The position numbers were made by a program, and so were the translations under genes. Shown here one piece after another: positions 8,224 through 17,558 of a stretch of DNA of 64,000 nucleotides. The number at the start of each line of letters is the position of its first letter. The first letter of the stretch is position 1. The DNA is from Foetidibacter luteolus (GTDB lineage: Bacteria; Bacteroidota; Bacteroidia; Chitinophagales; Chitinophagaceae): assembly GCF_009650435.1 (NCBI RefSeq), contig NZ_VVIP01000025.1, positions 1 to 64,000 of the forward strand, read 5' to 3'. A model generated the notes under the pieces. It was given only the letters and a program-made list of their open reading frames with translations. It did no database searches and was not told the origin of the DNA.

Positions 8224-9993
8224 ATGCTTAAAGAAATTGCTCTAATACTGCTGCTGGGGTTACTTAGCTGTTCTGCTTTACCCGGCCAGAGCTGTAACTG
8301 CGGCACGGGAAGCAATATTGGCGAAATGGGATACATTAATGAGGAAGCTGCTTTTGCCGGCGACCAGCTTGTTGAACCAGGCGATACTTTGGCAATTGGG
8401 AGTAACGGCAATGTAGATATTTATGGCGCTTTGCTGATTAATGGTGTTCTTGAAATGCAGGACGGGGCAGTGCTGAATATTCATGGCAATACAACTGTTA
8501 ATGGCAAATTAGTGTTGGCCCAGGGCGCTGTTATTAATTATTATGGCTTAACCTGGACGAACGACGCGGCAGCAGAGGTAAACAGCGATTTGCCACCTAA
8601 TGGAAACCCGGGTAATGCTGTTAATTTTACCACCCCCCAACCACAGGTGCCTGCAAGTTGGGTTACGGCCAGCGACCAGGTGCCCATGGCCCCTTACAGC
8701 AGCAATACACAAACACAGTACATTGATGGCAACTATGTGCCGATGAACATTGATTTGCATATCCAAAACACCAGCAATGTTCAGTTAACGGGCTCTCCAA
8801 CAGTCATACCCGGGAAAATATCCTTTGATATAGATAACGCCTACCTGGTTACCAATGATCAATTTTTAATTCTCCCTGCCACGGGCAACCTGGCAGGCTA
8901 TGGTAAAAACCGTTATGTGGTTACCAACAACAACAATGGCGAGTTAAGAAAGGAAGGTTTAGATAACGGAGATTCATTTTTCTTTCCTATAGGCAGGAGC
9001 ACTGCTGACTATAGCCCCGCCAACGTTGAAGTAAATTCGGGCGGGCCATCAGTATCCTATTTTGCGAATGTGCGTAATTACAGTGAAAGCGATCCCAATG
9101 AAAATGTAGGATTGTTAAGCTCTTATCCGAATGTTGGGCGCACCTGGATGATATATTCCGGCAACCCCGGAAACCAGTCAACCGTTATGCTAATACATAA
9201 CCAGGCAACCGAAGCAAATGGTTATAACCATAACAATGGCAACCTGGTTGAATGGTACGACCAGGGAGGAACCCAGGCCTGGGCCCCTAACGAAAACGGG
9301 CCGGAAATTTCCGGGGCTTACGGAACAGATGCTGATTACTGGGGGTATCCAGGAATTTATTCAATACCGTCGGTAAAAGGGTCCGGGGCTTATTTCACAA
9401 AAGCGAATACACAAAGGATACTTCCTGTAAAACTCACCGGATTTTCGGCTGTGCCACACGCCTGCAGTATGGTAATTAGCTGGAGTACCAGTGAGGAGCT
9501 TAGAAACAGCCACTACGAAATAGAGCAAAGCAGCAATGGCAGAAACTTTACAGCCTTACATAAAATTGCAAGCCGTAACAACCCGCTAGGCAGCCAATAT
9601 AGCTACACCCAGCCAAAAGTTACCGCAGGCTCCTGGTATTACAGGTTAAAAATTACAGATAAAGATGGCAATTCCTATTACAGTAACGTCATATCAGCCC
9701 ACAGTCAATGCATGGCTGGCAATCAGCAGGCATTAACGGCATACCCAAACCCAATCAGAAAAAATGAAACATTAAAAATAGCGTACCTGTTGCCACCTGG
9801 ATACAAAAAGGCACAATTAATAATGACAGATATGCCTGGCAAAGCTTTACTAACAAAGCAGGTAAACGGTACAGGCATGGAAACGTTAACCTATACAACC
9901 ATTAATACCGACATGTTACCTGCAGGCACTTATTTTTTAAGGCTTATAAGCACAGGATGGGCAAGCAACACCGTAAAAATTGTAAAGTATTAA
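8224..9993 (+). CDS. Secreted protein with T9SS type A sorting domain
   Basis: 589 residues. The N-terminus is hydrophobic (EIALILLLGLLSCSALPGQS); the Cys in LLSC could form a lipobox, but T9SS cargo normally uses a signal peptidase I site. Residues about 50-110 contain repeated short strands (VDIYGALLINGVLEMQDG), as in surface beta-solenoids. At about residues 400-490 is a beta-sandwich region typical of T9SS proteins (ILPVKLTGFSA, ISWSTSEE, YYRLKITDKDGNSYYS). The last 80 residues are a T9SS type A domain from AYPNPIRKNE to GTYFLRLISTG. It is probably delivered to the cell surface. No catalytic signature is seen, so the function is open. Confidence 0.8.
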   Translation: MLKEIALILLLGLLSCSALPGQSCNCGTGSNIGEMGYINEEAAFAGDQLVEPGDTLAIGSNGNVDIYGALLINGVLEMQDGAVLNIHGNTTVNGKLVLAQGAVINYYGLTWTNDAAAEVNSDLPPNGNPGNAVNFTTPQPQVPASWVTASDQVPMAPYSSNTQTQYIDGNYVPMNIDLHIQNTSNVQLTGSPTVIPGKISFDIDNAYLVTNDQFLILPATGNLAGYGKNRYVVTNNNNGELRKEGLDNGDSFFFPIGRSTADYSPANVEVNSGGPSVSYFANVRNYSESDPNENVGLLSSYPNVGRTWMIYSGNPGNQSTVMLIHNQATEANGYNHNNGNLVEWYDQGGTQAWAPNENGPEISGAYGTDADYWGYPGIYSIPSVKGSGAYFTKANTQRILPVKLTGFSAVPHACSMVISWSTSEELRNSHYEIEQSSNGRNFTALHKIASRNNPLGSQYSYTQPKVTAGSWYYRLKITDKDGNSYYSNVISAHSQCMAGNQQALTAYPNPIRKNETLKIAYLLPPGYKKAQLIMTDMPGKALLTKQVNGTGMETLTYTTINTDMLPAGTYFLRLISTGWASNTVKIVKY

Positions 9994-10207
9994 TGAAACT
10001 AACATGGCGCCGCCATAAGCTGTATCCGTAACACAACAAAACAATAATTATTGATAATACTGGCCGCTTTAAAAGCTTGTAAACGCTTATATAAACGGTT
10101 GTAAATCCGGCTCTTTGTAAACGCAAAACAATTGAGCCTGCCCTATGATGTATGATTATGCATACATCCCAATTCAGGCAGGTTACCCAGTAATTCAAGT
10201 TTACAAA

Positions 10208-12224
10208 ATGCTTTTGAAAAATATTTTTTTCAGAACTGTAGTCCTTGGCTTGTTTATATTATCAGAGGCCTGCCAGGAAAATCACTTTCGTAATCACCCG
10301 GAATATCTTGAAGAGATACTCAGGGTAGTAGATTCTACCGATGACAACCAAAAAGAACTTGCTTTCAGCAAGATGGATTCTGTATTCCGGTTACTCAAAC
10401 AGCCGGGCGTCCGCGATTATTTTGAATGCTATAACCGCAAGCGTGATTTTTACTTTTCCGTAAGGAAAGACTATGAGCGGGCTATGCTGTATGCAGACAG
10501 CACAATCGCAGTACTTAAAACAAGATTGGATGACAATAGCATTGCAATGGAGTATGCCAGTGCACTTTTCTTAAAAGGCGATATATGTTTTGCCCAAAAA
10601 GATTTTGACGAAGGCATGTACTATTATTCAACAGCAAAAGTATTTGCCGGTGCGCACCTGAAAGATAGCTGTGTTGGTACCGGTTATAACGGAAGGCTTG
10701 GGTTTGTTTTTTTTGAGCAGGGCAAATACCTGCAGGCGGCAAAGTTTTTTCGTGCGGATTACTACGACCGGCTTGCATGTGAGGCTAATAAGTTCATGAA
10801 GTTTGTTTACATGCAGAATAATCTCGCCAATATTGGTTATTGCTTTAGCAAAGCGGGCATGCCGGATAGTGCCCGGTTTTACTTCGAAAAAGCGCTGTAT
10901 TTTATTCGTGTACAGGAAAACAGTTTTCCAAAAGACAAAGCCTATATCCAGTTGGCAAAAGCAGTAGTGTACGCAAGGCAGGCACAACTGCTTGTAAACG
11001 AAAAAAAATTTCCGGAAGCTGAAAATATTCTCACTAAAAGCATCGCCTTAACAAGAAGCGATTACCTGGAGTTTACGCAGCAGTCTATGCTAGATCTTGC
11101 TGTTATGTACCTTGACACGAGAAAAACAAGTAAGGCCGGAAAGATGCTGGCAGGTAGAAACCTTGCTGGACAGCCTTCAAACAGAATCTGTTTTAATGGC
11201 GTACTACAAGGCAAAGGCAGATTTACTGGATGCATACCATTTACCCACAAGAGCAGGAAAATACCTCCGCCTGTACATCAACCTGAAAGATTCCATAGAA
11301 GCAAGAAACAAAAAATTCATGGCAACAGATGTTGCCCGGAATTTTGAGAACAAAGAGCAACGGGCCATTAACGAGCAACTCGCCAGGAACAATCGGCAAA
11401 AAACATTTTACCTGGCCGGTCTTGTGATGCTTATATTAATGACGCTTGCCATCATTCTTTTAATATATAACCATCTTAGGCGTTCCTCAAGGCATATCCG
11501 GGAACTTGATTTAAAAAACGATGCCCTTAACAAAGCATACCAGGGCCTTGAGCAAAGCCATAAAGAAAATAACCGGCTTATGCGGGTAATGGCACACGAC
11601 TTAAGAAATCCGATAAGCGCTACCCGTAATTTGCTGTTTTCTTTATTAAACAAGCAACAGCTTCGCGAATACAATGAAGTACATCAACTGCTGTATGATA
11701 CCAGCATCAACTGCCTTAACCTTATTAATGACCTGCTGAACGAAAAGAAAGAATTTTCTAAGGAAAATATTGAGAGCGTTAATATGGCTTCCTTACTGCA
11801 AAACTGTGTAAACCTACAGCAGGCAAAAGCCAATGATAAACATCAACAACTGAAATTGGAATTCGAGCAGGTGAATGTTACGCTGAATGCGCAAAAAATT
11901 TGGAGGGCCATCAGTAACATTATTGACAATGCCATAAAATTCAGCCCGGCTAACAGCATTATTAAAATAGGCCTCCAGAAAAAAGAAGCTGCAATATTAA
12001 TTTCTGTTAGGGATAACGGCATAGGGATGCCTGAAGAGGTAAGCAAGCATATTTTTTCGCTTCCGGAAAAAGCACAACAGTCCGGCACATTTGGAGAAGA
12101 ATCACATGGATTAGGCCTTTCTATTTCAAAAACAATTATAGAAGAGCACAAAGGCCGTATATGGTTTGAAAGCTTATACGGCCGGGGTACATCTTTTTAT
12201 ATTGAGTTGCCTCTTTGCAATTAA
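10208..12224 (+). pseudogene. TPR-containing sensor histidine kinase, split by a frameshift
   Basis: One kinase in two frames. Frame one starts at ATG 10208 with a lipoprotein-like signal (FILSEAC) and TPR-like helices, and reaches KAGKMLA near 11150. The homologous continuation (VETLLDSLQTESVLMAYYKA) is in the next frame, so one base is extra or two are missing around 11150-11158. Frame one then stops at 11347. The second frame carries a transmembrane helix (FYLAGLVMLILMTLAIILLI), an H-box (RVMAHDLRNPISA), an N-box (ISNIIDNAIKFSP), G1 (DNGIGMPEE) and G2 (ESHGLGLSISK). The domain set otherwise looks intact, so the shift is recent or an assembly error. The site is not in a long homopolymer. 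Confidence 0.8.
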
Positions 12225-12306
12225 TGAAACCCGTTATCAGCAAGGCGCATGCCTTGGTTCTGTATAAAAATATCAAACAGCATTCATAACAGTAAATCCC
12301 CCTCCA

Positions 12307-14217
12307 ATGAAACTCTCTTTTCACAAAGCATTCCCGGCACTGGTCATTGCCTTTTTCCCATTTAGCCTCCTGGCCCAGGGCGTCAAATTTGGCAACAACA
12401 AAACCACCATCAGCAGCGGCGCCCTTTTAGAGCTTGAAAGTACCAACAAAGGTTTTTTACCGCCCCGTATTAATTTATCCGGCACCACATCCTGGAGCCC
12501 TTTGTCTGGCTCCGGTGTTGTGGGTATGCAGGTATTTAATACCAACGGCGCCATTACACAGGGCAACCTATCTTACCCGGTACTCACCGGCGGCGCCGGC
12601 ATTTATTATTGGGATGGGGCCGGTTGGGTGGGCGTAACGCCATTATCAACCGTAGCTGCAAAATCCTGGTCGGTTAACGGCAACAATGGCACCAACAGCG
12701 CAGCAAATTTTCTCGGCACAACAGATAACGCTGCCTTAAAATTCAAAGTCAACAATGCCATGGCCGGGTACATTGATAGCAGCGCAACGCACGGCAACAA
12801 CTTCCTGGGCATCCATGCAGGCAGTTACACTACCGGCGCAGCCAACTCTTTTTTTGGTTCTAACGCAGGGTTAGGCAATGTAACAGGCAGCAACAATACA
12901 TTCATTGGTTATGGTGCAGATGCATCAACAGGCTCGCTTGTTAACGCAACAGCCATTGGTTACAATGCTAAAGTAAATACCGGCAACACGCTGGTGCTGG
13001 GCAGCTCAAAAAGTTTTAATGGCGGCAGCGCGGTAAAAGTGGGCATTGGCGTATCAGCGCCAACCGCCTTGCTGGATGTAAGGGATAGCAGCAGCAACGG
13101 CTTAACAACAATAGCCAATTTCTGGGGGCTAAGCACCAACAACTACCTGCAGTTAAATGTGCAAAACAGAAGCGCCAGCAACGGCGCCAGTACAGATATT
13201 GTTGCCACGGCAGATAATGGTGGCAATCACTACATTAACATGGGTATTAACAGCAGCGCAAATATTACTGACGATTGGGGCCATCAAAACGGCGCATACC
13301 TTATGGCAGGTGCAGATACTCTTCGCATTGGTACACAAGGCACCGCCGCGCCTCTTATCTTTAATACAGGCGGCGGCTCCAGGGCCAATGAACGCATGCG
13401 CATTGATCAGGCAGGAAAAATTGGCATAAATGTTACAGCGCCGTCAAAACGGTTAGATATTAATGCCTCTTCAACAGGCAGCACAATTAACTCAACTTAT
13501 GATTATTTAAAAATCAGCAACCTTGCCCTGGATTCAGCGTCACTTGGCGGCACTGTTTTCAACAATGCTCATTCACAATATCTTGTTATTGATACATTAA
13601 ACAATCTTGTTGGCGTAAGCAGCGCCACCAACTCCAGCGGCCAAATTTTACGCATTGGTGTTAATAACACAGCTTACTACAGTAAAACGGCCGGTGACCA
13701 GTATATGCGGTTTAACACTGCCAACAGCAGCGGCGAGATGGGGAATACCGGTAACGGTACTTCCAATTACATAAACACAATATCGGGCTGCACAATGGCA
13801 GAAAGCGTTAACCTGGCCGCCGGCCCCGGCACAAATGCAGGCATGGGCGATGTTATATGGCTGCCTGCAGGTGTGTACCAGGTTGCCATCAAAATACTCG
13901 GCAGCTATCCCAATGGCGGCACTTCCGGCGTAGGGTTTAAATTCATTACGGTAAGCACCACCCCTTCTTCCGGCAGTTATGCCACTACAGAATACAATAA
14001 TTTCCCGGATCTGGTTACTTCCGGCGGAGCTAGCTTTTTTGTACAGGACCTGGTTAGCTCCAACAGTAATTTTGGACTGAGTTTTAACTTAAATTATAAT
14101 CTTGGCTATAACACCAGCGCTCCCTTCGGTTCCAATTTCACACCAACGGGCGCCGTAACAATTACAGGCGGCGGAAATGCCTGGCGATCCATAATACAGG
14201 TAACAAGATTAAGATAA
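12307..14217 (+). CDS. Secreted fibre-like surface protein, paralogue of 3264-4835
   Basis: 636 residues with signal peptide MKLSFHKAFPALVIAFFPFS and cleavage near LLAQ. Residues about 25-125 are the module shared with the protein at 3264 (GVKFGNNKTTISSGALLELE to WVGVTPLS). Next come repeats of adhesin-head type (NNFLGIHAGSYTTGAANSFF, SNNTFIGYGADAS, ATAIGYNAKVNTGNTLVLGS). Further on are tail-fibre-like segments (ERMRIDQAGKIGINVTAPSK) that resemble phage-tail and endosialidase-chaperone-associated fibres. I see no T9SS domain. The gene follows the frameshifted kinase by 82 bases and is followed by a repeat A element. The likely role is an extracellular fibre or adhesin; the partner is unknown. 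Confidence 0.75.
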   Translation: MKLSFHKAFPALVIAFFPFSLLAQGVKFGNNKTTISSGALLELESTNKGFLPPRINLSGTTSWSPLSGSGVVGMQVFNTNGAITQGNLSYPVLTGGAGIYYWDGAGWVGVTPLSTVAAKSWSVNGNNGTNSAANFLGTTDNAALKFKVNNAMAGYIDSSATHGNNFLGIHAGSYTTGAANSFFGSNAGLGNVTGSNNTFIGYGADASTGSLVNATAIGYNAKVNTGNTLVLGSSKSFNGGSAVKVGIGVSAPTALLDVRDSSSNGLTTIANFWGLSTNNYLQLNVQNRSASNGASTDIVATADNGGNHYINMGINSSANITDDWGHQNGAYLMAGADTLRIGTQGTAAPLIFNTGGGSRANERMRIDQAGKIGINVTAPSKRLDINASSTGSTINSTYDYLKISNLALDSASLGGTVFNNAHSQYLVIDTLNNLVGVSSATNSSGQILRIGVNNTAYYSKTAGDQYMRFNTANSSGEMGNTGNGTSNYINTISGCTMAESVNLAAGPGTNAGMGDVIWLPAGVYQVAIKILGSYPNGGTSGVGFKFITVSTTPSSGSYATTEYNNFPDLVTSGGASFFVQDLVSSNSNFGLSFNLNYNLGYNTSAPFGSNFTPTGAVTITGGGNAWRSIIQVTRLR

Positions 14218-14249
14218 GGCATGAGGCAGGCGGCAAACAATAATAACAA

Positions 14250-14351
14250 GGGGGTGTCCCTCGTACCTCGGGCCGGGCTTTCCGCTATTACTCCGCCACA
14301 AAGCCGGCCCACATGCCGTCAGCGGGGTAGCCGCTTCAATCCCTCACCCGG
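14250..14351 (+). repeat. Dispersed repeat A, copy 1
   Basis: About 100 bp, beginning GGGGGTGTCCC, containing GGGCCGGGCTTTCCGCT and ending CTTCAATCCCTCACCCGG. It starts 32 bases after the stop of the preceding gene, in the same sense. Copies are also at 18941, 41952, 45487 and 49400. Confidence 0.75.
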
Positions 14352-14479
14352 TGGGCATCCTGCTTTTTGAAAATTATCAAGTGCGGAATTAACCCCTCAC
14401 GTTAATTAAGGCAAACGAAATAAGTTTTGAAACTGCCTGTCGCGTAAACTAACTTTAATAACTTTTAAAAAAACATTTT

Positions 14480-15112
14480 ATGCATGTTGCTTTAATTGAC
14501 GACCATAAAATTTTGGCGCAGGCACTTGCAAACATGCTCGAAAAAGAAGAAGCTGTCAGCTCTGTCAAAATCTTCGATTCAGCAAAAGCATACCTGGACA
14601 ATCCCCCCATACCGGCGCCGCAAATCATCATTACAGATATCCTCATGCCCGGTATAAGCGGTGTTGATTTTTTAATGAAATGCAAAACTGAGATACCTGG
14701 CACTAAGATTATATTGTTATCATCCGTATCCGATGCGCAAACAATCCGGCATGTTATGCGGATAGGCGCCGATGGTTACGTAGGCAAAGGCGCCCCTGTA
14801 AGCGAGTTAATCACTGCAATGCAAACCGTAATGGAGGGAGAAAAATATATTTCCCACAAACTTCTTAAGATAGTAGTAAGCAGCACAATTGCGGAAGATA
14901 AAATTGTTTATCATCTTTCTCCCAGGGAAAAAGAAGTGCTTACGCAAGTTTGCTCCGGTAAAACCATTAAAGAAATTGCCTACGATATGGGGCTAAGTGC
15001 ACACACCGTTCAGGCCTACCACAAAAATTTATTGAAAAAACTGAATGTAAAAAGAACTACGGATTTGGTGGTAATGGCAATACAAAAGGGTTTATATATC
15101 CATCAGCACTAA
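14480..15112 (+). CDS. LuxR/NarL-type response regulator
   Basis: 210 residues. Residues about 1-120 are a receiver domain: acidic pocket near the start (LIDDHK), phosphoacceptor Asp in IIITDILMPG, conserved Thr/Ser (LLSSVSD) and Lys (VGKGAP). Residues about 145-205 are a LuxR-type helix-turn-helix (LSPREKEVLTQVCSGKTIKE, then GLSAHTVQAYHKNLLKKLNV). Phosphorylation in such proteins promotes dimerisation and DNA binding. Its stop codon overlaps the stop of the convergent kinase gene by 4 bases, and that kinase is of the HisKA_3 class that normally pairs with NarL-type regulators. The two are therefore the probable cognate pair. Confidence 0.92.
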   Translation: MHVALIDDHKILAQALANMLEKEEAVSSVKIFDSAKAYLDNPPIPAPQIIITDILMPGISGVDFLMKCKTEIPGTKIILLSSVSDAQTIRHVMRIGADGYVGKGAPVSELITAMQTVMEGEKYISHKLLKIVVSSTIAEDKIVYHLSPREKEVLTQVCSGKTIKEIAYDMGLSAHTVQAYHKNLLKKLNVKRTTDLVVMAIQKGLYIHQH

Positions 15113-17172
15113 TAAAAAATGGGGAAACTGCCGCTAAGGTAAGTGCCAGCAGCTCCCTGCTCTATTGATAATTTACCATTAATCTTCTTAATTCTTGTGT
15201 CCATACTTTTTAACCCAAGGCCAGGCACAAATCCTTCCTTTTTAAACCCTTTTCCATTATCTGTTATACTAAAATAACAACACTGCCCATCAAATTCAAT
15301 GGCAACATCTATCCTGGTAGCCTTGGCATGTTTTATCACATTCGAAATCCCTTCTTTCATTATATGGTATAGCTGCTCGTGCTGTACGGAGCTTAACAGG
15401 TTATGGATCTTTTCTTTATCAATGGCCACCGCTATTGTTAATGAAGTTTTCTTTGCAAACTTTTCGCTTATTTCAAATAAAAAATCAATCAGGTTATACT
15501 GCAGCTCGTTAGTGCTCAGGTTAAGGTTATGGGTATATCTCCGTGCATTTTCATGTATAACGCTAATTTCAGCCCCAACATTTTCCAGTACCTCTTTTGT
15601 AACAGGTTCTTCTAAGCTGCTCTTTATATCATCAATGTAATACTTTAGCGCAGCCAAAGAGTTACTCAGATCGTCATGCATATCTTCCGATATTTTTCTT
15701 CTTTGAGCAACCATTGAATCTTTGTTTTCTGCACGTAAGTTTAGCTCCTGCAAAAAGAGATCCTCTTCATATTTCTGCCTCTTCCTTTCTTCCAGCTCAT
15801 CCATCGCAATCACCAATTCTTTCTCCCGTTTAGATAATTCGGTATTCAAAGCCTCCATCCTTACAATCATCTTCTTTGAACGCTTGAGGTTCTTAAAAAC
15901 TGAGAAAAAAAGTGTCCCCAGCAGCCCTCCTATCGTTAAAGATCCTATCAGGTATATTAACCTTATTTGACTATCCTTTTTTAAAATCTCAATCTCAAAT
16001 TCTGCTGCTATTTTGTCAAAAGCAGTTTGCGGGTTAAAGCCCCCGCTACCCTTGGATTTTTCAAGCAAAGAATCTCTGAACCTGCTGTAAGCCCGCAGGT
16101 TATCAAACGCAGCAACCGGTTTATACTTTTCGGCATATTCCCATTTTAACTTTAACCATAACAGCTTAATATCCTCGTCGTCATCAGCAATCTGCTGGCC
16201 TATCTCATTTAATAAAAGCAGGCAGCTATCCGCATCGCCTTGCTCAAGACACAATCTCGCCATGTATATCTTTCCAGAATTAGCACCCTTGTTATCATAG
16301 CCTATCCTGTTGTTAATAGTTATGCTTTTGTAGTAATGTATTTTTGCTTGCCGGTAATCTTTAATCTTTTGAAAAGCATGCCCCATATTTCCATAAACAA
16401 CGCTTAAAGCTATTTCCGGAAATTTAGGTTCGCTGCTGTACAGCTGTCTGTTGTTCAAGATATAGTTTTCAGCAAGGGAGTAGTATTTTAAAGCGCTGTC
16501 TATTGACCCTAATTTGATATAGCTGAGGGCTGCATTGCTTAAGGCACCCTGTACGCTGTAAAACTGGTGCCTGTCCCTGTCGCAGTTTTTCATGGCAGTT
16601 ATGGCAGACTCCTTAAATAAATCCGCTGCCGCTGCATAATTGGATTGCCGGTAGTAAATAAGCGCGATAGCTGAAGCATACTCCCCAGCAGTGCATGAAT
16701 CGCCGTTTTGAAGGCTTACAATCCTGCTTAATGCTGCATACTTATGCCCAAGCTCAAAGAGGCCCGTGTTTAGGTATTGAACAGATTGATAATTGTATGC
16801 TTTGGCCAGCTCCCGCCACATTTGTTTTTCCAGTTTATTTTTTACAATCAACAGTACCATGCTGTCACCATAAGCTTCAATAAATTTTTTACCCGGTCTG
16901 TACTTTGAGCCGTACAGCTCTGATTTAAAGTGGAAATACCTGTATTTGTCAGCAACACTTACATAAGGAAACTGTTGATAAATTGAATCTATGTAGGAAA
17001 GAGATTTTTCCAATGAGTCTTTCGCACTTAAACTGTCTGCAAAGGCAAAATGCGCTTCGCTGTAGTGTTTCACCATTTTATCGGCCGTAGTTGTACAAGA
17101 GGTTACGGCCAGGCTGTAATATGCAACAAAGGCCAAATACAAAACACAGTTGCTCTTGTTTATAAATTTCAT
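15109..17172 (-). CDS. TPR sensor histidine kinase, HisKA_3 class
   Basis: About 687 residues from ATG 17172; an in-frame start 57 bases upstream is less likely. The N-terminus looks like a lipoprotein signal (YYSLAVTSCTTT). Residues about 40-380 are TPR-like helical repeats, expected in the periplasm. A transmembrane helix (LIYLIGSLTIGGLLGTLFFS) and a coiled coil follow. The DHp is of the HisKA_3 type (RRKISEDMHDDLSNSLAALK), then a HATPase with N-box EGISNVIKHAKA, G1 DNGKGF and G2 GLGLKSM. It probably phosphorylates the LuxR-type regulator encoded convergently at its 3' end. A lipid-modified TPR sensor with a transmembrane helix is common in this phylum; the ligand is unknown. Confidence 0.88.
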   Translation of the reverse strand: MKFINKSNCVLYLAFVAYYSLAVTSCTTTADKMVKHYSEAHFAFADSLSAKDSLEKSLSYIDSIYQQFPYVSVADKYRYFHFKSELYGSKYRPGKKFIEAYGDSMVLLIVKNKLEKQMWRELAKAYNYQSVQYLNTGLFELGHKYAALSRIVSLQNGDSCTAGEYASAIALIYYRQSNYAAAADLFKESAITAMKNCDRDRHQFYSVQGALSNAALSYIKLGSIDSALKYYSLAENYILNNRQLYSSEPKFPEIALSVVYGNMGHAFQKIKDYRQAKIHYYKSITINNRIGYDNKGANSGKIYMARLCLEQGDADSCLLLLNEIGQQIADDDEDIKLLWLKLKWEYAEKYKPVAAFDNLRAYSRFRDSLLEKSKGSGGFNPQTAFDKIAAEFEIEILKKDSQIRLIYLIGSLTIGGLLGTLFFSVFKNLKRSKKMIVRMEALNTELSKREKELVIAMDELEERKRQKYEEDLFLQELNLRAENKDSMVAQRRKISEDMHDDLSNSLAALKYYIDDIKSSLEEPVTKEVLENVGAEISVIHENARRYTHNLNLSTNELQYNLIDFLFEISEKFAKKTSLTIAVAIDKEKIHNLLSSVQHEQLYHIMKEGISNVIKHAKATRIDVAIEFDGQCCYFSITDNGKGFKKEGFVPGLGLKSMDTRIKKINGKLSIEQGAAGTYLSGSFPIFY

Positions 17173-17558
17173 ACAACTGATAACATTAAGCTTAAAATTA
17201 TAAAAGCCTACAAAGCTAACCCTATGCACACACAGGCATTGGTATTTTAATGCTCACTTAATCTGTTAACAGCCTGTTCTTCTTTAAAAAATTTTCTTCA
17301 TGGTAACCGCAGCCGTTACCTTACCAATGCAGCCTTTCGGCATTGTACAAACCAGTTAGCTGAATAATCATAGAGCAGCAGGATGCAGGCTGAATAGGGA
17401 TATAAACGTACAAGTGAGTGACACAACCGAGGCCCGATAGTAGTACTCCAGCCAAGTTCAAAAAAACACCCTTCCTGCATGCATTTTCTTAACTGGTGCA
17501 AAATTTGCATTAAAGCACCCTGCCTAAAACAGTACGTAAAAAGTTGAAACAAAAGCTA
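17173..17558. other. Divergent intergenic region between kinase and barrel gene
   Basis: A 386-base divergent gap. It contains the repeat E half copy at about 17404 and otherwise nothing I can name. Promoters for both neighbours are expected here, but no clear TAnnTTTG with a spaced -33 box is seen. Confidence 0.4.
17404..17463 (+). repeat. Dispersed repeat E, half copy
   Basis: GTACAAGTGAGTGACACAAC, then diverged GAGGCCCGATAGTAGTACTC. It matches the copies at 4911 and 37009. An open frame on the other strand here is repeat-derived. Confidence 0.65.
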
